Positions 8,469 through 17,240 are shown, numbered from the stretch's first letter. The stretch is 62,855 nucleotides of DNA from Sulfoacidibacillus thermotolerans (GCF_003144315.1 NZ_MPDK01000001.1:1-62855), one strand, 5' to 3'. Numbers and translations: made by a program. The notes: generated by a model not told the origin, from the letters alone.

Positions 8469-8795
8469 ATGCCTTCATCCATCAGTTTAACCTTTTGCAA
8501 AAAAAATCTAGAATTATACTCGCAGTCTGTTTATGACGCATTGCGAGCAAATTACCCAGATCTCGAAATAGAAGTGAAAGATTGTCTTGATATGTGCGCA
8601 ATGTGCACAGACGTTCCATTTGCACTACGAAACGGCGCGTTGATTGGTGGACGTGATCCGATGGGATTATATCGCAAACTAGAACGTGGAATGCAATTTC
8701 TTTCGGCGCCGCCATTGCCTGGTACATCCGGATATCGCGAACAAATAGAAGAACACTCGCCTGTTGTGTCGACCGGCAAAGAGTCTTCTAAATAA
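8469..8795 (+). CDS. DUF1450-like (YuzB-type) small cysteine protein
   Basis: A 108-residue protein resembling DUF1450: a short N-terminal half with FCKKN, then EVKDCLDMCAMCTDVPFALRNG, where the cysteines could bind metal or a cluster, and GALIGGRDPMGLYRKL, similar to the thioredoxin-like fold ending of YuzB. Relatives in Bacilli are uncharacterised. The C-terminal 25 residues are low-complexity and look disordered. GGGAG lies 9 nt before the ATG at 8469; an in-frame ATG at 8442 has no ribosome site. The gene is followed by a terminator. Confidence 0.65.
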   Translation: MPSSISLTFCKKNLELYSQSVYDALRANYPDLEIEVKDCLDMCAMCTDVPFALRNGALIGGRDPMGLYRKLERGMQFLSAPPLPGTSGYREQIEEHSPVVSTGKESSK

Positions 8796-8803
8796 TCACG
8801 AAC

Positions 8804-8835
8804 AGCTCGTCTCGTTTGAGACGGCTTCTTTTTTG
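8804..8835 (+). terminator. Intrinsic terminator
   Basis: AGCTCGTCTC pairs with GAGACGGCT (one bulge) around a GTTT loop and is followed by TTCTTTTTT. It separates the DUF1450-like gene from the protease gene. Confidence 0.75.
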
Positions 8836-8930
8836 CCCATTGATCCAAACAAAGTGGGTCATTTGCCTCTAACCTGCGGCTGGCATCACGAATATGGTGT
8901 CATATGCCGTATAGAGCGAGGTGGGCCGAC

Positions 8931-9689
8931 TTGCAGAAAAAGCCAAGTGTAAGAAAACCAACTGCAAAGCGGAAGCAAAGCGCGATCAAGCCCAGTCGTC
9001 GCGGGAGAATTCTCGATTTTGTCACGATTGTAGAGCGCTATAAAAGTGCAATTGTCGGAATTGAAGTTACGCAAGAATCTCCGCGAACAAAATCCACTTT
9101 ATTGCCCTATGGATTTCCCTGGGATACACTTCCAAGTCAAGAACCTCAAGCGTTAAACATTGGGACAGGGTTTGTATTTGACCCGCGAGGGTATATTTTA
9201 ACGAATGAGCACGTCATCCATGGAGCGACAAAAGTGATGGTTCAGATGCTAGGGAAACAAAAACCGATCGCAGCACGCGTTGTCGGGACGAATTACGAAC
9301 ATGATCTCGCTGTATTAAAAGTCACATTACCCAAAAATATTTCTGTGCTCCGACTAGGCCACTCAAAGGACGTAAAAGTAGGAGAGTGGGTACTCGCTGT
9401 CGGCAATCCACTTGGCCTAGACCACTCTGTGACTGTGGGGATTGTGAGTGCCAAAGAACGCCCCATGCAAATCGGTGATCGCTCCTATCCACATCTTTTG
9501 CAAACAGACGCCGCGATCAATCGTGGGAATTCAGGGGGACCACTCATTAATATGCGTGGTGAAGTCATTGGAATCAATACTGCGGTGAGTCAAAGTTCAC
9601 AAGGTATTGGCTTTGCAATAGCGATTGACGTAGTACGTGACGCGTTAAAAGCTATGATGGGAAATGCGTATCATGAAGGAGGTCTATAA
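8931..9689 (+). CDS. HtrA/DegP-type serine protease core, no membrane anchor or PDZ
   Basis: A 252-residue trypsin-fold protease. The catalytic triad is His94 (TNEHVIHG), Asp125 (HDLAVLK) and Ser201 (RGNSGGPL), with the S1C-family GNPLGLDHSVTVGIVS segment. The N-terminus (about 1-30) is strongly basic and lacks both a signal peptide and a transmembrane helix, and the protein stops soon after the protease domain with no PDZ domain, unlike HtrA of Bacillus. It is therefore probably cytoplasmic, or held to membrane or nucleic acid by the basic tail. The TTG at 8931 has GAGGTGG 6 nt upstream; an ATG at 8904 in the same frame has none. Confidence 0.88.
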   Translation: MQKKPSVRKPTAKRKQSAIKPSRRGRILDFVTIVERYKSAIVGIEVTQESPRTKSTLLPYGFPWDTLPSQEPQALNIGTGFVFDPRGYILTNEHVIHGATKVMVQMLGKQKPIAARVVGTNYEHDLAVLKVTLPKNISVLRLGHSKDVKVGEWVLAVGNPLGLDHSVTVGIVSAKERPMQIGDRSYPHLLQTDAAINRGNSGGPLINMRGEVIGINTAVSQSSQGIGFAIAIDVVRDALKAMMGNAYHEGGL

Positions 9690-9759
9690 AAATCCCTCAC
9701 ATGCGGTCTTGCTCTCTCTACAACTTCTTTGTGTTACGACGAATATGAACACAAAATCA

Positions 9760-9788
9760 TTGCATTATTATGCATTCGCAGGTATACT
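9760..9788 (+). promoter_or_regulatory. Sigma-A promoter of gltB
   Basis: TTGCAT (9760-9765) and TATACT (9783-9788) are separated by 17 nt, placing the transcript start near 9795, immediately before the riboswitch. Confidence 0.8.
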
Positions 9789-9802
9789 CTGAACTACAGA
9801 GG

Positions 9803-9913
9803 AAGTGCACCTAGGGATCCGGCTTGCCTTTTTATCAGGTGAAGACAGGACCAAGCGGTGCAGGCCATGCGCGAACGCGGCACACCGTGAGGATAAAAGA
9901 CTCGGCGGAGAGG
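9803..9913 (+). promoter_or_regulatory. ykkC-class riboswitch, subtype 2 (probably ppGpp)
   Basis: The leader carries the ordered blocks of ykkC subtype-2 RNAs: CACCTAGGGATCC, then GGACCAAGCGGTGCAGG, then CACACC and GAGGATAAAAG, ending in GGCGGAGAGG. Subtype 2 includes ppGpp sensors (found before amino-acid and glutamate synthase genes) and PRPP sensors (usually purine genes). The gltB context favours ppGpp. The last aptamer strand CGGAGAGG (9906-9913) is also the 5' arm of the terminator, so ligand binding should prevent termination and turn gltB on. Confidence 0.8.
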
Positions 9914-9947
9914 TTCCCTGCTTTATTGGGCCTCTCCGTCTTTATTT
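9906..9947 (+). terminator. Riboswitch-controlled terminator before gltB
   Basis: CGGAGAGG (9906-9913) pairs with CCTCTCCG (9931-9938), with an inner CCC/GGG, followed by TCTTTATTT. It shares its left arm with the aptamer. Confidence 0.85.
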
Positions 9948-9985
9948 CAATTGAGAGAGCGGCTTGTGAGAGAGGAGTGGAGTCG

Positions 9986-12900
9986 ATGGCATTTTTAGAG
10001 AGAGAAGAACACGACGCGTGTGGAATTGTTGCATGGGTAGAAAAAGCGCCATACGCCTCTAGAGAGAATGTAAATCTCGTATTAAATGCGCTTCATCAAA
10101 TGCGACACCGTGCAGGATTTGTTGAAAATGAAGGCGATGGATGCGGAATTTTGATTGATCTGCCGAGAGCCATATGGGCTGACCATTTGAGTAGCAGGAA
10201 TTTAGATCCAGAATTCGCTTATGATCCTCGGTTTGTTGTAGGACATTTTATTTTGTCACGACAGATCGGAGAAGCGCCTACACAATTTGAGAATTCTTTG
10301 CGTTCACTCGCAAGTGCTGCTGGATTTTCAGTACTTGCCGTCATTGTAGATGCTGTAAATCCACATGTACTCGGACCTGCAGGCGCAGCCGAAGGGATCC
10401 ATTTTATTCAGGTTGCGCTGTGGTCAGAAACAGTATCTACGTTACGAGAGGTGGCACATGCCTGTTTTGAATTAGAACTGTCAATTGAAGCGAAGGGCAT
10501 CGCCCACGTCGCTTCGCTTTCGAATTCGTCCGTGGTGTACAAAGTGCGCGGGGATAGTATGACATTACAAAAATATTTTGCAGACTTTGCTCACACTGGA
10601 CTAAAAAGTCGCATAACCCTTGGTCACAATCGCTATTCGACGAATACGACGACGTCTTCTGAACGCGTACAACCGTTTTCATTGCTTGGCCATAATGGCG
10701 AGTTAAATACCATTTACCGTTTGCGCGAAGAATCGCGTATGTTGAATATTCCTACAACCCCTGGAGGATCCGATTCCCAGGATTTAAACCGAGTGATTGA
10801 AGGATTACAGCATCGTTATGGGTTTACACTGCTTGAGGCACTAGAACTTGTATTTCCGCCGATTATTCATGAGATTAAACATATGCCACCGCACTTACAG
10901 GATCTCTATATGTTTATGCGCTCTATTTTTGGGCCATTTGCCCAGGGGCCAGCGGCGATTATTGCTCGAGCTGCTGGAGAAGCTGTGTTTTCTGTCGATG
11001 CACTTGGCTTGCGCCCACTTTGGATGGTCGAAACGAAGACGAGCATTATCTTTAGTTCGGAACAAGGTGTCGTGCCATTCATTGAGATGATTCACGATCC
11101 CAAACCACTGAGCCCTGGTGAAAAAGTCTATGTAGAGTTGCCTGATGCAGCGCCGACTGTAGCATATTCCTATCATGAAGCTCAACAAGCCACATATGAG
11201 AGAATGAGCGAGCGCTTTCATTTCGATGGTTATCGTCATGGCATTGCCTTTGGCGGTCCACCCATCTTTGGTGAAGTCCATCTCACGCCCCATCGGATCG
11301 AAGAGAAGAGCCGCGAAGCACTCATGGGAGCTTTCGGCTGGGATGTCGATGATGTTCGCATCTTAGAACACCACGCGACAACTGGGCAGGAGCCTATCCG
11401 CTCACTAGGGTTTGATGGTCCACTCGCTATCCTCTCAGATCGCCCGCAAAATATTGCGGACTATCTAAAAGAGATGGTGGCTGTTGTAACAAATCCAGCG
11501 ATTGACCGCGAACGAGAAATCGAGCATTTTTCTACCCGGGTCGTATTAGGAAAGCGTCCCAACGTCACACAGCAACAGACAAAAACTTTGCGGATGGAGC
11601 TACAAAGTCCAATCTTGCTTGGTGGACATCAATTAGAAGAAGCCGATCTGTATCGGTCATTAGCACATAAATTAGGCACGCAACTTTATGAAGATGTCCT
11701 GCGTTATTTTTCTGTCAAATACGAGGATGTTGTAGAAATTTATCCACGTGTCGAAGCAGATGAGACGCTTGAAACTGCACTGCAACGATTGCGCGCAGAA
11801 GTCATTGCTGCTGCCGATGGACAAGCGAATTTAATCATCCTAGACGATCGTTTGTCTTTTACAGATGACAATACTTGGATTGATCCTGCACTGGCAATTA
11901 GTGTGGCACATACCACATTGCGCGATTATCAGTCTCAACAAGGAGAAAACGCTCGGCGTCGCAGCAGCTTGATCTTGCGGTCGGGTGCCGTACGCAATCT
12001 TCATGATCTCGTCGTAATGATCGGACTAGGTGCAGATGCTGTTTGCCCGTACCTCTATTTCGCAAGCGCATATGATATCGATGCGTGGAAAGGGATCGAG
12101 AACGCGTACCAGGCCCTCACAAAAGGCTTGGAAAAAGTTTTATCTACTCTTGGCATTCATGAAGTGCGTGGATATGATCGTTTATTCAGTGCCATTGGGT
12201 TATCTGCAGAAGTGGCAAATATTCTAGAGATCAAGTCATTTTTTGATGAAAACGCTCATTATAGTGACTTTGACTCTCTTCTTGCCAATGCGCGTGAACG
12301 TGCAGTTGCTTTACATGCTGGAAAAAGCGCAATTGCTCGCCCGTACCAACTATGGCCTCGAATTTGGAAATCAGCTGGTGATGCGGCAGCAGGGAACATC
12401 CCATATGAAGAATACAGCAACAAACTTCAAGAATTAGAGAAGAAGCAACCTATTTCGCTACGTCATCTGTTAGATATAAAAAAACATCCCCATGCAATCA
12501 CCCCAGAACAAGTCAGCTTAGCAATTGGTGAACATGCGCTTCCGTTTGTGATCAGTTCTATGTCTTTTGGCTCACAAAGCGAGGTTGCATTTCGTGCATA
12601 TGCCATTGCCGCCACACAATTGGACATGATTTCAATGAATGGCGAAGGCGGAGAAATCAAAGACATGCTGGGGAAATATGCGAAAAATCGGGGACATCAA
12701 ATTGCTTCTGGCCGCTTTGGGGTCAATGCGGAACTCTGCAACTCTGCTGATCTATTAGAGATTAAGATTGGACAGGGTGCAAAACCGGGAGAGGGAGGAC
12801 ACTTGCCGGGGTCAAAAGTTTCGCAAAAAGTCGCTAATGCCCGGAATGCACGACAAGGTACAGATCTCATTTCACCGTCTAATAATCATGATATTTATTC

Positions 12901-14512
12901 GATTGAAGACCTTGCACAGATGATTGACGAACTTAAAGTCGTTAATCCACGAGCTAAAATTTCTGTTAAAGTACCAGTTGTTGCGGGGATTGGAACGATT
13001 GCTGTCGGCATCGCAAAAGCTGGAGCAGATATCATTACGCTGAGCGGATTTGATGGAGGTACAGGTGCTGCAAGAGCTCATGCATTAAAACATGTTGGCT
13101 TACCGATTGAAATTGGTGTCAAATTAGCTCATGAAGCACTTCTTGAAGCTGGTTTACGGGATATGGTGGAACTATGGTGCGACGGCGGCATGAAAAATGG
13201 CGTTGACGTCGTAAAAATGGTTCTCCTAGGTGCAAACCGCGTTGGATTCGGAACGATGGCTATGATTGCAATCGGGTGTACAAGTTGCCGGGCCTGCCAC
13301 AAAGATACTTGCCATGTGGGGATTGCTACACAAATTGAAACGGTTGAACAGGCGACAGAACATGGGCTTAAGGCGTTTGTGCCACGTGACATTGATACAG
13401 CCGTTGCTCAACTGACTCACTTCTTTGCACAAATCGGAAAAGAAACACAAGCTCTCGTTGCACAATTAGGCGCAACTTCATTGCAAGATCTTGTCGGTCG
13501 TTCAGAGTTATTGGAACAAACCCGCGAATTGGAACGTGTTCGTTTGGATGATCTCATCGTATCTCATCAATCGATCCAATATTCGTTTGCTTGGAAGAGT
13601 CCACGTGCAAGTACAGTTGGCGTTCATTCGTTAACTGCACAACTTGGCAAAGAAGCGGTTTCTGCAATGGCGGTTGGCAATGAAGCTCTGCAATTTGGCG
13701 CAACTCATGTACAGTCTCCTGAGCGCGTGATTGGTGGCATGTTGTCAGGTTCAGTCGTTCGCAGAGAAATTCGCGATCGTAAAAAAGGACTAGAAAGAGC
13801 ATCTGTGAAACTTTTGAGCGGTTCCATAGCTGGCAATGGATTTGGCGCTTACAATGCACGAGGTGTCCATCTGCGAGTAGAAGGCGGCGCTCAAGATGGT
13901 GTTGGAAAAGGAGCAATGGGTGGAAAAATCGTAATTTTAAAAGGGGTCAACCGCAACGGTCAACGACTTGACGGATCTGTTGGAAAAGGACTCGCTTATG
14001 GTGCTCAACACGGTTTGTTCATCGTACAAGGAGATGCTGATTCGCGTGCTGGAATTCGCTTATCAGGTGCCGATCTGATTATCGGAGGAGAAGTCACTTC
14101 GCCTCTTGATGATTCCCGTGGCGGATTGGCATTACGTGCAAACATTAAAGGATTTGCCTTTGAATACATGACTGGAGGACGCGCCTTGGTCCTCGGAGAT
14201 CCAGGCCCGTGGATTTGTTCTGGCATGACAGGGGGTGTCGTGTACCTGCGCGTTGATCCAGCGATGGGTCTGACTATCGAGGCCTTAAAACGACGTCTCG
14301 CAAAGGGGGCAAAAGTCACTTTAAGCCCGCTGAATAACACGGGTGTGCAAGACGTCCAAGAACTGATTAGCATTTATCAAAAAGAACTTGTTCGATCAGG
14401 ACAACAGCGTGAAGCTGAACGATTACATTCTTTACTTAGTAATCCACGAGAACATTTTGTGATGGTACAGCCGGGACTTGAACAGACAGAACAAGATATT
14501 GCGACAGAATAA
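9986..14512 (+). CDS. gltB: Glutamate synthase large subunit
   Basis: Makes two glutamates from glutamine and 2-oxoglutarate. The 1508 residues comprise an N-terminal class II amidotransferase domain whose nucleophile is Cys12 after an 11-residue propeptide (HDACGIV), a central domain (about 430-700), an FMN-binding synthase domain (about 770-1150) and a C-terminal GXGXG beta-helix. The 3Fe-4S cysteines are conserved as Cys1098, Cys1104 and Cys1109 with one extra Cys in between. GAGGAG precedes the ATG at 9986. A terminator follows at once and no small subunit gltD is adjacent, so the electron donor is either GltD encoded elsewhere or ferredoxin. Expression is probably controlled by the upstream riboswitch. 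Confidence 0.96.
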   Translation: MAFLEREEHDACGIVAWVEKAPYASRENVNLVLNALHQMRHRAGFVENEGDGCGILIDLPRAIWADHLSSRNLDPEFAYDPRFVVGHFILSRQIGEAPTQFENSLRSLASAAGFSVLAVIVDAVNPHVLGPAGAAEGIHFIQVALWSETVSTLREVAHACFELELSIEAKGIAHVASLSNSSVVYKVRGDSMTLQKYFADFAHTGLKSRITLGHNRYSTNTTTSSERVQPFSLLGHNGELNTIYRLREESRMLNIPTTPGGSDSQDLNRVIEGLQHRYGFTLLEALELVFPPIIHEIKHMPPHLQDLYMFMRSIFGPFAQGPAAIIARAAGEAVFSVDALGLRPLWMVETKTSIIFSSEQGVVPFIEMIHDPKPLSPGEKVYVELPDAAPTVAYSYHEAQQATYERMSERFHFDGYRHGIAFGGPPIFGEVHLTPHRIEEKSREALMGAFGWDVDDVRILEHHATTGQEPIRSLGFDGPLAILSDRPQNIADYLKEMVAVVTNPAIDREREIEHFSTRVVLGKRPNVTQQQTKTLRMELQSPILLGGHQLEEADLYRSLAHKLGTQLYEDVLRYFSVKYEDVVEIYPRVEADETLETALQRLRAEVIAAADGQANLIILDDRLSFTDDNTWIDPALAISVAHTTLRDYQSQQGENARRRSSLILRSGAVRNLHDLVVMIGLGADAVCPYLYFASAYDIDAWKGIENAYQALTKGLEKVLSTLGIHEVRGYDRLFSAIGLSAEVANILEIKSFFDENAHYSDFDSLLANARERAVALHAGKSAIARPYQLWPRIWKSAGDAAAGNIPYEEYSNKLQELEKKQPISLRHLLDIKKHPHAITPEQVSLAIGEHALPFVISSMSFGSQSEVAFRAYAIAATQLDMISMNGEGGEIKDMLGKYAKNRGHQIASGRFGVNAELCNSADLLEIKIGQGAKPGEGGHLPGSKVSQKVANARNARQGTDLISPSNNHDIYSIEDLAQMIDELKVVNPRAKISVKVPVVAGIGTIAVGIAKAGADIITLSGFDGGTGAARAHALKHVGLPIEIGVKLAHEALLEAGLRDMVELWCDGGMKNGVDVVKMVLLGANRVGFGTMAMIAIGCTSCRACHKDTCHVGIATQIETVEQATEHGLKAFVPRDIDTAVAQLTHFFAQIGKETQALVAQLGATSLQDLVGRSELLEQTRELERVRLDDLIVSHQSIQYSFAWKSPRASTVGVHSLTAQLGKEAVSAMAVGNEALQFGATHVQSPERVIGGMLSGSVVRREIRDRKKGLERASVKLLSGSIAGNGFGAYNARGVHLRVEGGAQDGVGKGAMGGKIVILKGVNRNGQRLDGSVGKGLAYGAQHGLFIVQGDADSRAGIRLSGADLIIGGEVTSPLDDSRGGLALRANIKGFAFEYMTGGRALVLGDPGPWICSGMTGGVVYLRVDPAMGLTIEALKRRLAKGAKVTLSPLNNTGVQDVQELISIYQKELVRSGQQREAERLHSLLSNPREHFVMVQPGLEQTEQDIATE

Positions 14513-14532
14513 GTAAGAACGTCCCAAATCAA

Positions 14533-14594
14533 TCAGCAAGCGATGATGTTCTACAAGATGCAAAGGAACACATCGCTTGCTGACTTTTTATTTT
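14533..14594 (+). terminator. Terminator after gltB
   Basis: A perfect 13-bp stem, TCAGCAAGCGATG with its complement at 14571-14583, with a 25-nt loop, is followed by CTTTTTATTTT. It lies between two convergent genes. Confidence 0.88.
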
Positions 14595-14608
14595 GTATGG
14601 GAAAATGT

Positions 14609-14977
14609 TTAGTTGAACAGAAACCTCTCTAAAAAATAATGTCGTTGAGGCTCTGATTGGTATAAAACGGTTAGCAATTCCCGCAATGAGCATTCCTCTA
14701 AGTGATGAAACCTGCGAAATAGCGACAGGTCTTCCAATTTTATTTGCGCCCCGCGAAATGTCACACCCTCACCAAGTAATTCGGATAAAGGATATTTTAA
14801 AACTGCTGCTCGCAAAAAATTATGCATTGAATCTAACGAATAAACTGTATAGTGATGATCTTCACTAATTACGCAAACACCTTCTACAATAAAATAAAAG
14901 TCCTGCTCGTGCTCCACATGGATTAAATAGGCATCATACTGGCGATCACGCGGCAGCCCTTTTTGTCTCTTTTGCAT
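14609..14977 (-). CDS. Hypothetical protein, 122 aa
   Basis: A cytoplasmic protein beginning MQKRQKGLPRDRQYDAYLI with a basic N-terminus, an alternating beta-rich middle (DFYFIVEGVCVISEDHHYTVY) and a Leu/Arg-rich helical end. I do not recognise the family. AAGGAGG lies 7 nt before the ATG at 14977, giving a firm start; the frame continues upstream without an initiation site. It is divergent from the methyltransferase with 120 bp between start codons and converges on gltB across the terminator. Confidence 0.7.
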   Translation of the reverse strand: MQKRQKGLPRDRQYDAYLIHVEHEQDFYFIVEGVCVISEDHHYTVYSLDSMHNFLRAAVLKYPLSELLGEGVTFRGAQIKLEDLSLFRRFHHLEECSLRELLTVLYQSEPQRHYFLERFLFN

Positions 14978-15007
14978 CCTCCGTCCTCCTTGTTTCACTA
15001 TACCTCG

Positions 15008-15026
15008 CAACAAAATGTTGTACAAC
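15008..15026. promoter_or_regulatory. Overlapping palindromes between divergent genes
   Basis: CAACAAAATGTTG (15008-15020) and GTTGTACAAC (15017-15026) are two overlapping inverted repeats midway between the divergent starts at 14977 and 15098. They could be an operator for either or both genes. No regulator gene is adjacent. Confidence 0.35.
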
Positions 15027-15097
15027 TGCGAGAACGCCATGAACACGAAAGTCCTTTCGCGCGTAAAATAGCGTTGACAGATGCGGAGGGAAAGCTT

Positions 15098-15823
15098 ATG
15101 GACTATCACGACGCACTCGCAGTACTCGGCGCTTCAAGCGCTCATCCAGGTGGCTTTTCGATTACGAAAGAATGGATGGATCAAATTCAGATTGCTAAAG
15201 AGCACACGGTGCTTGAAGTCGGTTGTGGCACAGGAAGGACCGCCTGTGCTCTGAAAGAGCGGTTTGATTGCACTGTCATCGGCGTTGACCGCAATGCAAA
15301 AATGATACAAAAAGCGCGGCGACGTGCGGCCACACAACAACTGACCCTCGAATTTCTTCAGTTATCTGGCGAATCCATGCCTTTTTCCGATGCTAGCTTT
15401 CACTGGATCGTTGCAGAATCTGTAACGGTATTCAATGAGTTGCGCCCGCTCTTAACAGATTACTACCGCTTACTAAAAACAGATGGCATAGTCATTGATG
15501 TAGAGATGTGCGCAAGTTCACCCTTACCGAAAGAAGTTTTTAAGATTTTTGAAGAAACATACGGAGCGCGAATTGTACCCACCATGACACAATGGAAGCA
15601 ACATTATCGCGATGCAGGATTTCGCTCTGTGCGCATCTTACGCTCTGGTCCCGTGCCAAATACCCCAATATTTGATGAGGATCTGGATCCTATTTCGAAT
15701 GTTCTTTTAGATGTTGAAGAAGCTTATTCGGAAGAAGTGAATCAAATGATGCTCAAAAATCAGACCGTGATGCAATCTTATGCGAAATGGTTGAATTTCG
15801 CTGTGATCCAAGCGATCAAATAA
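15098..15823 (+). CDS. Class I SAM-dependent methyltransferase
   Basis: A 241-residue methyltransferase. SAM motif I is VLEVGCGTGRTACAL (about residues 38-52), followed by an acidic residue for the ribose (VIGVDRNAKM), motif II-like GESMPFSDASFHWIVAES and the post-strand 5 segment LLKTDGIVIDVEM. The fold matches UbiE/MerR-type methyltransferases (Methyltransf_11) but the substrate cannot be read from sequence. GGAGG lies 8 nt before the ATG at 15098; the frame extends upstream through the divergent promoter region without a ribosome site. Single-gene unit upstream of folE by 82 nt. Confidence 0.85.
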   Translation: MDYHDALAVLGASSAHPGGFSITKEWMDQIQIAKEHTVLEVGCGTGRTACALKERFDCTVIGVDRNAKMIQKARRRAATQQLTLEFLQLSGESMPFSDASFHWIVAESVTVFNELRPLLTDYYRLLKTDGIVIDVEMCASSPLPKEVFKIFEETYGARIVPTMTQWKQHYRDAGFRSVRILRSGPVPNTPIFDEDLDPISNVLLDVEEAYSEEVNQMMLKNQTVMQSYAKWLNFAVIQAIK

Positions 15824-15905
15824 GATATTCATGTGAACACACGTGTCGCGAACTTCCCTTTCCCTTGGCAATAATGGTATATTGGCCACTATGGAGAGTG
15901 ATAAC

Positions 15906-16475
15906 ATGAGTGGCTTTGATCAACAAAAAATTGAGACAGCAGTAAAAATGATTCTTGAGGCAATCGGAGAAGATCCAAATCGTGAAGGATTACTTGAGAC
16001 ACCTGCACGAGTTGCCCGCATGTATAGTGAAGTATTTTCAGGATTACATCAAGATCCACGAGAGCAACTCATGACGATTTTTAACGAGGATCACAATGAA
16101 GTGGTTCTCGTTAAAGATATTACCTTTTATAGCATGTGTGAACATCATCTTGTTCCATTTTTTGGACATGCACACGTCGCGTATATCCCTCAGGGGGCTC
16201 GCATCACTGGATTGTCAAAATTGGCACGCCTTGTAGAAACAGCCGCGCGCAGGCCTCAATTACAGGAACGCCTTACAGCTACCATCGCAGATGCGCTCGT
16301 CGATCGCTTAGATCCAGCTGGTGTCGCTGTCATGGTGGAAGCTGAGCACCTGTGCATGGCAATGCGCGGAGTGAATAAACCGGGGACCAAAACGTTAACG
16401 ACAGCCGTTCGAGGGATTTTGTTCACTGATCCACTAAAACGCAAAGAAGTGTTTGATTTCATGCAACAACGTTGA
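15906..16475 (+). CDS. folE: GTP cyclohydrolase I
   Basis: Converts GTP to 7,8-dihydroneopterin triphosphate, the first step of folate synthesis. The 189 residues match the Bacillus enzyme (MtrA, 190). The zinc ligands Cys78 and His81 ([13 protein letters not shown]) and Cys150 ([11 protein letters not shown]) are present, as is the conserved RVARMY helix at the N-terminus. GGAGAG lies 7 nt before the ATG at 15906. In Bacillus subtilis folE (mtrA) is immediately upstream of mtrB; here mtrB lies about 26 kb downstream, so the pair has been separated. Confidence 0.95.
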   Translation: MSGFDQQKIETAVKMILEAIGEDPNREGLLETPARVARMYSEVFSGLHQDPREQLMTIFNEDHNEVVLVKDITFYSMCEHHLVPFFGHAHVAYIPQGARITGLSKLARLVETAARRPQLQERLTATIADALVDRLDPAGVAVMVEAEHLCMAMRGVNKPGTKTLTTAVRGILFTDPLKRKEVFDFMQQR

Positions 16476-16485
16476 ATCACAGAGA

Positions 16486-17175
16486 TTAAAAAAGCAGTTC
16501 AAGCGGGCGAAAAGCGAGAAAATCTGCTGCAACAAGATGATATTGGACCCCTCGCACAGCGCCTTCTATGCGCAATCGATGCGCATGTCCGTGTAAATGT
16601 CCATAGACACAATGAGTGACTTGATAGTGTTCAAAGAGTGTAGTAAATGGCGTCACTTCATGATCGGCGTTCAAAGGTGGATAATGCATCATCGCAATCA
16701 GTGGCTTTTTGCTTTTCGCCCCCGCTTCAAGGGATAACCGCAAACGTTCGACTTCGCGATGAAAGATTTTCTCGTCTTCTCCTGTATAATTTACTGAATT
16801 CGGAAGATCCCACCCTCTTGTACCTACTACCGTAAAGGAGGGGAATTCAACGGCGTTCGCTTGCAGAACATAGACGTCTGGTCCTGCTAATTCCTGAACC
16901 TTCTTTTTTGTGCTCCACCAGTAATCGTGATTCCCTTTTAAGAGCACCTTTTTTCCTGGAAGCGTAGCTAAATAAGCCATGTCAGGGATTACCTCTGATT
17001 CACGCATAGCCCAAGAAATATCCCCAGCAATTAATACGACATCCTCAGGTAGGATGTGAGCTTGCCAAATCTCCGCCATCTTTCGTTCATAATCTTCCCA
17101 TAATCCTCCGAAGACGGACATTGGCTTATGAACGCCAAAAGCTAAATGCAAATCTGCAATCGCAAAAATCCGAAT
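16486..17175 (-). CDS. Metallophosphoesterase (calcineurin-like)
   Basis: A 229-residue cytoplasmic phosphoesterase with the two-metal motifs DLHL near the N-terminus, GDISW, GNHDYWW, HYPP and GHLHGH in order. The substrate is unknown; relatives are annotated as phosphodiesterases or phosphatases. The start is odd: the first usable in-frame codon, TTG at 17196, has no ribosome site, while AAGGGGG lies 8 nt before an ATT at 17175, from which the protein would begin MRIFAIADLHL-like (I-R-I-F-A-I-A-D-L-H), the usual family N-terminus. An AUU start, as in infC, is therefore likely. It converges on folE with a 10-nt gap. Confidence 0.85.
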   Translation of the reverse strand: MRIFAIADLHLAFGVHKPMSVFGGLWEDYERKMAEIWQAHILPEDVVLIAGDISWAMRESEVIPDMAYLATLPGKKVLLKGNHDYWWSTKKKVQELAGPDVYVLQANAVEFPSFTVVGTRGWDLPNSVNYTGEDEKIFHREVERLRLSLEAGAKSKKPLIAMMHYPPLNADHEVTPFTTLFEHYQVTHCVYGHLHGHAHRLRIEGAVRGVQYHLVAADFLAFRPLELLF

Positions 17176-17240
17176 AGGACTTGCCCCCTTTTGCAATCGA
17201 TTGTACCATGAAAGGGAACCTTTTTCGCAAGGAGCCTAAC

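Noticed and set aside
9950-9985. GAG triplets upstream of gltB as a TRAP binding site
   Set aside because: About five GAG-like triplets occur around the ribosome site, but their spacing is irregular and TRAP normally needs nine to eleven triplets at 2-3 nt spacing.
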